From Nostoc commune NIES-4072 (GTDB lineage Bacteria; Cyanobacteriota; Cyanobacteriia; Cyanobacteriales; Nostocaceae), in contig NZ_BDUD01000001.1 of NCBI RefSeq assembly GCF_003113895.1, positions 2,083,821 to 2,147,820 of the forward strand: a stretch of DNA of 64,000 bases, read 5' to 3'. Shown here one piece after another: positions 44,779-53,571 of the stretch (its first letter is position 1; every line of letters starts with the position of its first letter). The notes beneath the pieces are model-generated. The model was not told the origin of the DNA. It searched no databases and was given only the letters and a program-made list of their open reading frames with translations. Both the position numbers and the translations under genes were made by a program.

Positions 44779-46980
44779 ATGATCTTTGATTCCCGTTCCT
44801 ACAAAACCCTTGGCGGTGTACTTGTTTCTCGCTCCATCACAGAAGTGAAGATGGACACTGCTCTCGAAGACATTCTATTCCGCTTAAATTCTCAGCGTGG
44901 AGGTTTGTTAAGGAGCAGCTACGAATATCCTGGCAGATACAAAAGATGGGCGATCGGATTTGTCAATCCACCATTGGAATTGACTACACAAGACAATGCT
45001 TTTACTTTGATAGCGTTGAATGAACGCGGTCGGGTGCTTTTACCATTACTTTTAGAGGGCTTATCTAACTCAATCCAACTTGAGAAAGTTACTCTAGATA
45101 ATAACAATCTTGTAGGCTTTGTTAAACCGACAAAAAAACTATTTACTGAAGAAGAACGCAGTAAGCAACCTTCAGCATTTACAGTTGTCCGCGAAATTCT
45201 ATACACTTTTTCGAGTCAAGAAGACGAGCATTTAGGATTGTATGGTGCATTTGGTTATGACTTAGTTTTTCAGTTTGAACCAATTACCCAGCGTCTAGAA
45301 CGTCCTACAGATCAACGGGATTTAGTGCTTTATCTGCCTGATGACTTGATAATTGTTGACTACTATCAGCAACGCGCATTTCGTTTACAATATGAATTTG
45401 AAACAGCGCATGGCAAGACTAATGATCTTCCTCGAACAGGTGAGTCTATAGACTATCGCGGAAAACATCTTCTCCCTAATCAAACTGCTGATCATAAAGT
45501 AGGCGAGTATGCCAAAAAAGTTGAGGGTGCGCTCGATTATTTCCGCCGAGGCGATTTATTTGAAGTAGTTCCTAGTCAAAACTTTTTTGAAGGCTATGAA
45601 GATGAACCCAGCAAACTATTTAACACCTTAAAAGAAATAAATCCTAGTCCTTATGGGTTTATTTTTAATCTGGGTGGAGAATATCTGATTGGCGCGTCTC
45701 CAGAAATGTTTGTGCGGGTTGAAGGTAGGCGGGTTGAAACCTGTCCCATTAGTGGCACTATTAGCCGGGGACAAGATGCTCTTGACGATGCGGTGCAAAT
45801 TCGTCAGTTACTCAACTCCCACAAAGATGAAGCTGAGTTGACCATGTGTACTGATGTCGATCGCAATGACAAATCCCGAATCTGCAAACCAGGTTCAGTA
45901 CAAGTCATTGGTCGTCGTCAAATAGAATTATACAGCCACCTGATACATACAGTAGATCATGTAGAGGGGACACTGCGATCGCAATTTGATGCCTTAGATG
46001 CTTTTCTTTCGCATACATGGGCAGTTACAGTCACAGGCGCACCCAAAAGAGCCGCAATAGATTTTATTGAACAGCATGAACGTAGCGCCCGACGTTGGTA
46101 TGGTGGCGCAGTTGGTTATTTAAATTTCAATGGGAATTTAAACACCGGATTAATTCTGCGGACAATTCGATTAAAAGACTGCATCGCCGAAGTGCGAGTT
46201 GGTGCTACAGTCCTTTATGACTCCATACCGCAAGCAGAAGAACAAGAAACAATTACCAAAGCTGCTGCTTTATTTGAAACAATTCGCCGTGTAAAGGAAA
46301 CCAGTAAAAAAATTGGTGAATCCAGTTCTATAAAATCAACTAAAATCCTTCCAAGTGGGGCAGATGGCAAACGCATCTTACTAATAGACTATGAAGACTC
46401 ATTTGTTCATACCCTAGCCAATTACATTCGCCAAACTGGTGCAAATGTTACTACACTGCGTCATGGTTTCTCAGAATCTCTATTTGATACAGAACGCCCT
46501 GACTTAGTTGTATTATCTCCTGGCCCTGGTAGACCAAGTGATTTTCGGGTTCCCCAGACCGTCGATGCGCTTCTTCATCGCAAAATTCCTATTTTCGGAG
46601 TTTGTCTGGGATTGCAAGGCATTGTTGAAGCATTTGATGGAGAATTGGGAGTCCTCAACTATCCCCAACATGGTAAATCCTCAAGGATTTTTGTCACCGA
46701 TTCTAATTCCGTAACTTTCAAAAATTTACCACAATCTTTTCCAGTCGGTAGATATCATTCATTATTTGCCCTACCGCAACGTTTGCCAAAAGAACTCAAG
46801 GTAACAGCGATTTCTGATGACGACGTAATTATGGGCATTGAACATCAGACACTCCCCATCGCCGCCGTTCAGTTTCATCCAGAGTCAATCATGACTCTAG
46901 CCGGAGAAGTCGGTTTGGAAATCATTAAAAATGTGGTGCGTGCATATACAACGAAAGAGTCATTAGTCATTGGTCATTAG
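44779..46980 (+). CDS. trpE: Anthranilate synthase, fused TrpE-TrpG
   Basis: One 733-residue chain contains both subunits. The synthase part (1-520) has IGASPEMFVRVEGRRVETCPI, SGTISRG, DVDRNDKSR, VTGAPKRAAIDFIE and GGAVGYLNFNGNLNTGL. The glutaminase part (about 530-725) has VLSPGPGRPSDF, the nucleophile Cys in IFGVCLGLQGIVEAF, and His/Glu in AVQFHPESIMTL. It makes anthranilate from chorismate and glutamine, the first step to tryptophan. Such fusions are usual for cyanobacterial secondary-metabolism copies. The last codons run into a CATTGGTCATTAG repeat. Confidence 0.93.
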   Translation: MIFDSRSYKTLGGVLVSRSITEVKMDTALEDILFRLNSQRGGLLRSSYEYPGRYKRWAIGFVNPPLELTTQDNAFTLIALNERGRVLLPLLLEGLSNSIQLEKVTLDNNNLVGFVKPTKKLFTEEERSKQPSAFTVVREILYTFSSQEDEHLGLYGAFGYDLVFQFEPITQRLERPTDQRDLVLYLPDDLIIVDYYQQRAFRLQYEFETAHGKTNDLPRTGESIDYRGKHLLPNQTADHKVGEYAKKVEGALDYFRRGDLFEVVPSQNFFEGYEDEPSKLFNTLKEINPSPYGFIFNLGGEYLIGASPEMFVRVEGRRVETCPISGTISRGQDALDDAVQIRQLLNSHKDEAELTMCTDVDRNDKSRICKPGSVQVIGRRQIELYSHLIHTVDHVEGTLRSQFDALDAFLSHTWAVTVTGAPKRAAIDFIEQHERSARRWYGGAVGYLNFNGNLNTGLILRTIRLKDCIAEVRVGATVLYDSIPQAEEQETITKAAALFETIRRVKETSKKIGESSSIKSTKILPSGADGKRILLIDYEDSFVHTLANYIRQTGANVTTLRHGFSESLFDTERPDLVVLSPGPGRPSDFRVPQTVDALLHRKIPIFGVCLGLQGIVEAFDGELGVLNYPQHGKSSRIFVTDSNSVTFKNLPQSFPVGRYHSLFALPQRLPKELKVTAISDDDVIMGIEHQTLPIAAVQFHPESIMTLAGEVGLEIIKNVVRAYTTKESLVIGH

Positions 46981-47122
46981 TCATTGGGCATTGGGCATGG
47001 GGCATTGGGCATTGGGCATTGGTTATTAATTCTTGTCCCTCACTCACTCCCTCATCCCCCTAATCTCCCCCTGCTCCCCCTGCTCCCTCATCTCCCCCCA
47101 CTCCCCACTCCCCCAGCATTTT

Positions 47123-47956
47123 ATGACTAACCAAGTTGCCCCTCCCCGCCATATTCTTGAAGAAATTGTGTTGCATAAAAGCCAAGAAGTTGCACAAATG
47201 CAGCAAGAATTGCCTTTAACCTCCTTGCGACAACAGTTAAATTCAGCCCCGACTGTGCGAAATTTCTTGGCTGCTTTGCAAGAAAATCCTAATCAACCTA
47301 GCTTAATTGCCGAGGTAAAAAAGGCATCACCTAGCCGTGGGATTATCCGCGCAGATTTTGACCCTGTAGCTGTTGCTCAAGCTTATGAACGAGGTGGCGC
47401 AGCTTGTTTATCAGTTTTAACTGACCAAAAGTTTTTTCAAGGTAGTTTTGATAATCTGCGAAGGGTGCGTAAGCAAGTAGCATTACCCCTACTGTGCAAG
47501 GAGTTTATTATTAACCCTTATCAAATATATTTAGCACGAACAGCAGGTGCAGATGCAGTCTTGTTAATTGCTGCCATTTTATCAGATCAAGAACTTCAGG
47601 CTTTTTTGCAACTAATTCATGATTTAGGCATGAATGCGCTGGTAGAAGTTCATACCCTGGCTGAACTGGATCGAGTGTTAAACCTTGACGATTTACATTT
47701 AGTAGGAATCAACAATCGCAATTTAGAAGATTTTACCCTTGATATAGGCACAACACAGCAACTTTTAACACAGCGCCAACAACAGTTACAAAGTTTGGAT
47801 ATCACCGTCGTCAGCGAGTCTGGACTGTATACACCTGCTGATTTATCTCTTGTCGCTGAAGCTGGTGCGCGTGCGGTTTTGATTGGAGAATCTTTAGTTA
47901 AACAAAGCGATGTCGAACAAGCTGTGCGTAGTTTGCTAAGGCTAGATGCTCCCTAA
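47123..47956 (+). CDS. trpC: Indole-3-glycerol phosphate synthase
   Basis: A TIM-barrel enzyme with [16 protein letters not shown] (catalytic Lys), [67 protein letters not shown] and [12 protein letters not shown]. It forms indoleglycerol phosphate from CdRP. The ATG at 47123 ([19 protein letters not shown]) is the true start. The frame upstream to 47033 is made of CTCCCCCTGC-type low-complexity DNA. The length of 277 residues is normal. It lies in the trp block of the scytonemin locus. Confidence 0.95.
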   Translation: MTNQVAPPRHILEEIVLHKSQEVAQMQQELPLTSLRQQLNSAPTVRNFLAALQENPNQPSLIAEVKKASPSRGIIRADFDPVAVAQAYERGGAACLSVLTDQKFFQGSFDNLRRVRKQVALPLLCKEFIINPYQIYLARTAGADAVLLIAAILSDQELQAFLQLIHDLGMNALVEVHTLAELDRVLNLDDLHLVGINNRNLEDFTLDIGTTQQLLTQRQQQLQSLDITVVSESGLYTPADLSLVAEAGARAVLIGESLVKQSDVEQAVRSLLRLDAP

Positions 47957-48109
47957 CCATCCTTCAAAATTAAAGCAAGCCTTTCTAAGGCGGTTGGGTA
48001 GATGTTTAGGAAAATAAGTTTCTTGCAGAATGCGGGTAAAGGGGACATTTAACAGTGAACAGTGAACAGTAAACAGTTATCAGTGATCTATTTATCCCTG
48101 GGTTTAAGT

Positions 48110-48164
48110 CCCCCACAAAGAGGTGGAATGCGTTGGTGGCGGGTCTAAATCCCCCACCATACGC
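48110..48164. repeat. Structured dispersed repeat, copy 2 (between trpC and trpA)
   Basis: GGGTTTAAGTCCCCC is followed by GCGTTGGTGGCGGG (48130-48143), loop TCTAAAT, and CCCCCACCATACGC (48151-48164), which pair apart from small bulges. Loop and flanking C-run match the copy after scyE, while the stem bases differ. Confidence 0.65.
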
Positions 48165-48249
48165 CTGATAACTGATAACTGATAACTGATAACTGATTTA
48201 AGGGGCAAAATTCCCTTTTCCCTTCCCCCTTAACCCTTTCCTTATTCCC

Positions 48250-48480
48250 TAACGGAGCTAAAAGCCTCGTTAACGGAGATAAAAGCCTCGTTAACGGAGA
48301 TAAAAGCCTCATTAACGGAGATAAAAGCCTCGTTAACGGATAGGACTTACGCACACTCTACGAATTCTCGGCGCTCTTGGCGTCTTGGCGGTTCGAGAAA
48401 TTAAGCTTTTTAGCAATTTTTGCGTAAGTCCTAACGGAGATAAAAGCCTCATTCACGAGTATCAAAGACTCGTTCACGAG
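48250..48480. repeat. 21-bp tandem repeat array interrupted by a MITE
   Basis: Units of TAACGGAGATAAAAGCCTCGT begin at 48250, 48271, 48292 and 48313. After the MITE (48341-48433) the array continues with degenerate units such as CACGAGTATAAAAGACTCGT. The first unit has GCTAAAAG in place of GATAAAAG. Confidence 0.85.
48341..48433. mobile_element. 93-bp MITE, copy 2
   Basis: Same sequence as 10589-10681, with TAGGACTTACGCA/TGCGTAAGTCCTA ends. It is flanked by 5-bp duplications ACGGA (48336-48340 and 48434-48438). It split a unit of the 21-bp array, so the empty site can be reconstructed exactly. Confidence 0.9.
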
Positions 48481-48579
48481 TATAAAAGACTCAACGACAA
48501 AAAACCTGGCGTGGGTATTGCTAATTGCTAAGTGTAAATTATTCCAAAACTATTAACCAATCATTAACTAATTTTCAGC

Positions 48580-49407
48580 ATGACTTCTATCTCAGCTTCC
48601 TTTCAAACTTTACGCGATCGCCAACAGTGTGCTTTAATCCCCTTTATCACAGCAGGCGATCCTAACTTAGAAACCACTGCCGAGGCAATACGTATCTTAG
48701 ATCGCAATGGTGCAGACTTCATCGAGTTGGGTGTTCCCTACTCCGATCCTCTCGCAGATGGGCCTGTGATTCAAGCAGCAGCAACTCGCGCTTTGCAAAA
48801 TGGCACAAAATTAGAACAAGTGCTAGAGATGTTGCACATAGTCATTCCTAGCCTAAAAGCGCCGATAATTCTATTTACTTATTACAATCCCATTTTGCAC
48901 CGGGGTATTAAGTCGTTTTTGGCGCAAATTGCCACTGCTGGGGTGCAAGGGTTGGTAGTACCAGACTTACCCTTAGAAGAAGCCGAAGAATTAATCCAAA
49001 CTGCTGCATCATTTGGAATTGAGGTAATTTTACTCGTAGCTCCTACCAGTTCTAGAGATAGAATTGAAGCGATCGCTCATCAATCTCAGGGTTTTATCTA
49101 CCTAGTGAGTGTTACAGGCGTTACAGGTATCCGCGCTCAAATCCAAGACCGCGTAAAGTATTTATTAACAGATTTGCGAAGCGTCACCGATAAACCCATC
49201 GGCGTTGGTTTTGGCATCTCAGGGCCAGAACAAGCACATCAAGTAAAAGAATGGGGTGCAGATGCAGTAATTGTTGGTAGTGCCTTTGTGAAACGTTTAG
49301 CTGAAGGTAGCCCAAATGAAGGATTGCAAGCTGTAGAAGAATTGTGTCAGGAACTCAAAGCAGCAATTACTCCAGTATCCCTGCAACAAGTTGTTTCTGC
49401 AAAATAA
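48580..49407 (+). CDS. trpA: Tryptophan synthase alpha chain
   Basis: A TIM barrel of 275 residues with [16 protein letters not shown], the catalytic Glu and Asp in [63 protein letters not shown] and [29 protein letters not shown]. It cleaves indoleglycerol phosphate to indole, passed to TrpB. In this cluster trpA and trpB are separated by the tyrosinase gene. The ATG at 48580 is the conserved start ([14 protein letters not shown]). Confidence 0.95.
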   Translation: MTSISASFQTLRDRQQCALIPFITAGDPNLETTAEAIRILDRNGADFIELGVPYSDPLADGPVIQAAATRALQNGTKLEQVLEMLHIVIPSLKAPIILFTYYNPILHRGIKSFLAQIATAGVQGLVVPDLPLEEAEELIQTAASFGIEVILLVAPTSSRDRIEAIAHQSQGFIYLVSVTGVTGIRAQIQDRVKYLLTDLRSVTDKPIGVGFGISGPEQAHQVKEWGADAVIVGSAFVKRLAEGSPNEGLQAVEELCQELKAAITPVSLQQVVSAK

Positions 49408-49525
49408 AAAAGCTCTATTTTTTCTTTCTCTGCGTCCTTGGCGTCTTCTCTGCGAGACGCTACGCGAAGGCGGTTCGATAAAAAATAACAAACCGCAAAG
49501 GAGAAATACAAAGGAAATCTTAGCT

Positions 49526-50770
49526 ATGAAACTCCTGCTGAAATCTGTCAAAATATTAATTTATAGCGTACTTCTAGTTAGCGCCTGTGCTATTACAGTC
49601 TTCGCGCACGATCGCATTGGCCACGGACAATACCAATACCATTGGAATCACAATGTTGGACAATACGCTCGCCTAGCTGTAAGAAAAAACGTAACTGACC
49701 TGACATCAGCAGAGAAAACAGCCTTCGTCAAGGCTATCAAAACCTTAAAAACTACAATTCCCGCAGGTAGCAAGCTCAGTATTTACGACCAATTTGTTGC
49801 CATACATATAGGCGCAACACGCTTGATTCATAACCATAAAGGACATTCCAATGGTTCCGCTCAAGAACTTGCTCATGAAAATGCCGCATTTTTCCCTTGG
49901 CATCGAGAATATATTCGCAGATTTGAACAAGCACTGCAAGCAGTAGACCCAAATGTTACTCTCCCATACTGGGATTGGACTGACCCCAAATCACTTGATG
50001 TGGTTTTTAACGATGACTTTCTTGGTTCTAACGGTCAAGGAGTAACCATCAAAATTCCAAATCAAGGAACTTTTACAGGCGGGCCAGTGCCTGGAGCTTT
50101 TTCTGCTGCAAATGGCTGGATTATGAATCCAGTATTAAACATTGACCTAGATACCAACACATCATTAGGCACATCACTTGTCCGCTTTCTACGGATACCT
50201 CCTGCCACCGATTACCCTGTGCCCAAAAAAGATGTTGAGCGTGCGCTGAGTCTTAATAACTATTCTCTATTTCGCCCCGCTTTAGAAGGATTTATCTCTG
50301 TAGATGAGCAGGGTAAAGTTACCCCAGGAGGATTCATTAACAACTACATTCATGGTTTAGTTGGTGGGGTGCAGATAGATGCAAGCACAAGACCCGTAAA
50401 GTTTAAGGGCTTGGGTACTATGAGCAATATACCAAGTTCGCCTTATGACCCAGTGTTTTGGTTGCATCATGCAAATGTAGATCGCCTCTGGGCCCAATGG
50501 CAAGAAAACAGTCATAAAGGTAGCGATTTTTATCCTGCCAATGGTCAGCCTTACGGACACAACCTTAAAGACCTAATGTGGCCTTGGGACGGCGGTATGT
50601 CTACCCCCAAAGCTACGGCGTTAGGAGATTTAGTATCCCTATTACCAAATTTTAACTCCGACGATTTGGTGCGCCCTATAGACGTTTTGAATCACAGGGA
50701 ATTGGGTTATACCTACGAAACCCGTGAACAGGAAACGCGAAAAGAATTTTATCTGTGGGATAAGTTCTAA
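49526..50770 (+). CDS. tyrP: Exported tyrosinase (di-copper), TyrP of the scytonemin cluster
   Basis: A 414-residue protein. The signal peptide ends near VFA (MKLLLKSVKILIYSVLLVSA...). The CuA site has His94 or His104 region, then ELAHENAAFFPWHREYIRRFEQAL (His117, His126). The CuB site has NNYIHGLVGG and YDPVFWLHHANVDRLWAQW. The frame extends 45 codons upstream, but that part reads from a CGTCTTGGCG repeat and the ATG at 49526 has AAAGGAAAT upstream, so I start there. Tyrosinases oxidise phenols. In this locus it is suspected of modifying tyrosine-derived intermediates or dimerising monomers, which is unproven. Export places it with ScyD-F. Confidence 0.9.
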   Translation: MKLLLKSVKILIYSVLLVSACAITVFAHDRIGHGQYQYHWNHNVGQYARLAVRKNVTDLTSAEKTAFVKAIKTLKTTIPAGSKLSIYDQFVAIHIGATRLIHNHKGHSNGSAQELAHENAAFFPWHREYIRRFEQALQAVDPNVTLPYWDWTDPKSLDVVFNDDFLGSNGQGVTIKIPNQGTFTGGPVPGAFSAANGWIMNPVLNIDLDTNTSLGTSLVRFLRIPPATDYPVPKKDVERALSLNNYSLFRPALEGFISVDEQGKVTPGGFINNYIHGLVGGVQIDASTRPVKFKGLGTMSNIPSSPYDPVFWLHHANVDRLWAQWQENSHKGSDFYPANGQPYGHNLKDLMWPWDGGMSTPKATALGDLVSLLPNFNSDDLVRPIDVLNHRELGYTYETREQETRKEFYLWDKF

Positions 50771-50819
50771 AAAGTTAGAACGAAAGTAAAAAATACTTGA
50801 ACATAAAGGATTTTCAACT

Positions 50820-52061
50820 GTGGTAAGCATCCAAGACATCAACGCTATAATTTCAACTACGCCTGTGCTACCTGATTTTTTAGGCAGGTTTGGAAAATTC
50901 GGCGGTAAGTATGTCCCCGAAACCTTAATGCCTGCATTAACTGAGTTAGAAGCGGCATTTAATCAATATTGCAATGAGCCGAGTTTCCAAGCAGAACTGC
51001 AAAACCTACTGCGCGATTATGTAGGACGACCCAGCCCATTATATTTTGCTGAACGTTTGACAACAAACTACGCTAGACCAGATGGCACGGGGCCGCAAAT
51101 CTATTTAAAGCGCGAAGATTTAAATCATACAGGCGCTCACAAAATTAATAATGCTTTGGCTCAGGTGTTACTAGCTAAACGCATGGGTAAGCAACGAGTG
51201 ATTGCAGAGACAGGTGCAGGACAACACGGCGTAGCAACTGCAACTGTATGTGCTAGGTTTGGTTTGAAATGTGTAATTTACATGGGCGTCCACGATATGG
51301 AACGCCAAGCCCTGAACGTGTTCCGCATGAAATTAATGGGCGCAGAAGTTCGTCCAGTGGAAGCAGGTACAGGAACTCTCAAGGATGCAACTTCTGAAGC
51401 AATTCGGGATTGGGTGACGAATGTAGAAACAACCCATTACATCCTGGGTTCTGTTGCTGGGCCTCATCCCTACCCAATGATTGTCCGTGACTTCCACGCG
51501 ATAATTGGTGTAGAAACCCGCATTCAAGCTCAGGAGAAATGGGGAGGATTACCAGATATTCTACTGGCTTGCGTGGGTGGAGGTTCCAATGCGATCGGCT
51601 TGTTTCATGAGTTTATGCATGAACCTTCGGTGCGCCTAATCGGAGTGGAAGCGGCGGGTGAAGGTGTAGATACAGAAAAACACGCTGCTACCTTGACAAA
51701 AGGAAAAATAGGTGTATTGCACGGTGCAATGAGCTATTTACTGCAAGATGATGATGGTCAAGTCATCGAAGCTCATTCAATTAGCGCCGGATTAGACTAT
51801 CCCGGCGTTGGGCCTGAGCATAGTTATTTAAAGGATCTTGGTCGCGCCGAATATTACAGTGTTACCGATAAACAGGCGTTAGATGCATTCCAAAAGCTTT
51901 CGCAACTCGAAGGGATTATTCCAGCCTTAGAAACTGCTCATGCGATCGCATATTTAGAAACCCTTTGTCCTCAGTTAGAAGGCAACCCCCGCATCGTCAT
52001 CAACTGTTCCGGCAGAGGTGACAAGGATGTGCAAACCGTCGCCAAAGTCCTAATTCCTTAA
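50820..52061 (+). CDS. trpB: Tryptophan synthase beta chain
   Basis: A PLP enzyme of 413 residues with [19 protein letters not shown], the PLP lysine in [44 protein letters not shown] (phosphate loop) and [16 protein letters not shown]. It condenses indole with serine to tryptophan. The start is a GTG at 50820 with AAAGGA 14 bases upstream. It follows the tyrosinase by 49 bp and precedes trpD by 72 bp of CCCATGCCCAATG repeats. Confidence 0.95.
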   Translation: MVSIQDINAIISTTPVLPDFLGRFGKFGGKYVPETLMPALTELEAAFNQYCNEPSFQAELQNLLRDYVGRPSPLYFAERLTTNYARPDGTGPQIYLKREDLNHTGAHKINNALAQVLLAKRMGKQRVIAETGAGQHGVATATVCARFGLKCVIYMGVHDMERQALNVFRMKLMGAEVRPVEAGTGTLKDATSEAIRDWVTNVETTHYILGSVAGPHPYPMIVRDFHAIIGVETRIQAQEKWGGLPDILLACVGGGSNAIGLFHEFMHEPSVRLIGVEAAGEGVDTEKHAATLTKGKIGVLHGAMSYLLQDDDGQVIEAHSISAGLDYPGVGPEHSYLKDLGRAEYYSVTDKQALDAFQKLSQLEGIIPALETAHAIAYLETLCPQLEGNPRIVINCSGRGDKDVQTVAKVLIP

Positions 52062-52133
52062 TTATTCTTTTCAAGGCATGAGGCAGACAACCATGCCCCA
52101 TGCCCAATGCCCAATGCCCCATGCCCAATAAAT

Positions 52134-53276
52134 ATGATCGCTGTAACTAAAACCCCACTTGACAACATCCCCGTCACTTCTGAGTTGTACAACTGGCCAG
52201 GATTATTACAACAGTTGTTTGCTCGGCAATCGTTGACAGTTTCCCAAGCTGCGGATCTCATGCAAGGTTGGCTCACAGATGCCATTCCCGATGTCCTCTC
52301 AGGAGCGATTTTAGCCGCAATCCAAGCTAAAGGCGTATCCGCCCAAGAATTAGTCGGGATGGCTAGCGTCTTACAATCCCAAAGTCTAGGGACTGGGGAC
52401 TGGGGATTAGGGACTGGGCAAGAATTTTCCCAATCCCCAGTACCCAGTACCCAGTCCCCAGTCCCCCTAATTGACACCTGCGGAACTGGTGGAGATGGCG
52501 CTTCAACCTTTAATATTTCCACTGCTGTAGCCTTTGTTGCCGCCGCCGCCGGAGTAAAAGTTGCCAAACATGGCAATCGTTCTGCATCTAGCAAGACTGG
52601 TTCGGCTGATGTGTTGGAAGCTTTGGGTATAAATCTCAACGCCACTCCAGAAAAAGTGCAAGCCGCAGTGGATGAGGTTGGGATTACCTTTTTGTTTGCT
52701 CCAGGTTGGCATCCTGCACTTAAAGCGATCGCTACTTTGCGAAAAACTTTGAAAGTACGGACTGTTTTTAACTTACTCGGCCCGCTAGTAAATCCCATGC
52801 GACCAACAGGGCAAATTATTGGTGTGAACGATCCGCTTTTACTAGAGGAGATTGTTCAAGCTTTATCCCAACTGGGATGTCAGCAAGCGATCGCAGTCCA
52901 CGGACGAGAACGTTTAGATGAAGCTGGTTTAGCAGATGTCACTGATTTAGCTGTACTTCAAGATAAAAAAGTCCGTTCTCTAACGCTTAATCCTCAAGAA
53001 CTTGGTTTGAGTTTTGCACCGACTGCGGCGTTATGCGGTGGAGATGTTCAAGAAAATGCCGAAATCTTGAAGGCAGTTCTCCAAGGTAAAGGCACTCAAG
53101 CGCAGCAGGATGTAGTCGCTTTAAATACAGCCCTTGCACTGCAAGTTGGTGAAGCCATTCACGGGGAAACTGATGTTTTAGCAGGTTGTGTTAAAGGTAT
53201 TGCCCTTGCTAAGGAAATTCTGCAAAGCGGCGTAGCTTGGACAAAACTAGAGCAACTTGCTGAATTTTTGCGCTAG
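52134..53276 (+). CDS. trpD: Anthranilate phosphoribosyltransferase with an in-frame repeat insert
   Basis: The 380-residue protein has [20 protein letters not shown] (PRPP loop), [41 protein letters not shown] and [10 protein letters not shown]. It transfers phosphoribose to anthranilate. The ATG at 52134 ([11 protein letters not shown]) is preferred over 52107, which lies in a CCCATGCCC repeat. Length exceeds the usual 340-350. The surplus is residues 86-111 ([20 protein letters not shown]...), encoded by an inverted GGGACTGGGG/CCCCAGTCCC repeat just before the PRPP loop. The enzyme may still fold if this forms a surface loop. Confidence 0.93.
   Translation: MIAVTKTPLDNIPVTSELYNWPGLLQQLFARQSLTVSQAADLMQGWLTDAIPDVLSGAILAAIQAKGVSAQELVGMASVLQSQSLGTGDWGLGTGQEFSQSPVPSTQSPVPLIDTCGTGGDGASTFNISTAVAFVAAAAGVKVAKHGNRSASSKTGSADVLEALGINLNATPEKVQAAVDEVGITFLFAPGWHPALKAIATLRKTLKVRTVFNLLGPLVNPMRPTGQIIGVNDPLLLEEIVQALSQLGCQQAIAVHGRERLDEAGLADVTDLAVLQDKKVRSLTLNPQELGLSFAPTAALCGGDVQENAEILKAVLQGKGTQAQQDVVALNTALALQVGEAIHGETDVLAGCVKGIALAKEILQSGVAWTKLEQLAEFLR
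52389..52466. repeat. In-frame hairpin repeat inside trpD
   Basis: GGGACTGGGGACTGGGGATT is followed after about 20 bases by AATCCCCAGTACCCAGTACC and CAGTCCCCAGTCCCC. The two arms can form a stem longer than 25 bp with few mismatches. The insert keeps the reading frame. Confidence 0.8.
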
Positions 53277-53335
53277 ACTAACCTCCCCTACGAAGAGCTA
53301 CGTGTATACGCAAGTCTTCTAAAGTTGCTACACCT

Positions 53336-53535
53336 CGACCTGCAATGCCAATGCATCGACCTGCAATGCCAATACATCGACCTGCAATAACAATGCATCG
53401 ACCTGCAATAACAATGCATCGACCTGCAATGCCAATGCATCGACCTGCAATGCCAATGCATTGACCTGCAATGCCAATGCATTGACCTGCAATGCCAATA
53501 CATCGACCTGCAATAACAATGTATCGACCTGCAAA
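53336..53535. repeat. 21-bp tandem array between trpD and aroG
   Basis: Nine full units of CGACCTGCAATGCCAATGCAT or variants (AATAACAATGCAT; TGACC...) run from 53336 to 53524, plus a partial tenth. All variation is single-base or the CC/AA swap. Reverse-strand ORFs across it are artefacts of a period divisible by three. It fills most of the 295-bp spacer before aroG. Confidence 0.9.
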
Positions 53536-53571
53536 GATTAGCCCACTCAAACTATACGGAAGGAAAAATAG

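Larger units (their letters stand above)
47957..48579. other. Repeat-filled spacer between trpC and trpA, 623 bp
   Basis: No gene. From left to right it holds AGTGAACAGT tandem copies (about 48052-48080), the structured repeat copy 2 (48110-48164), ACTGATAACTGATA tandem copies (48168-48196), and the 21-bp array with a MITE inside it (48250-48480). The trp genes on either side remain in the same direction, so transcription may pass through. Confidence 0.7.

Noticed and set aside
48250..48480. Possible CRISPR array
   Set aside because: Units are contiguous with no unique spacers; the only interruption is a MITE. The same holds for the arrays at 14570 and 53336.
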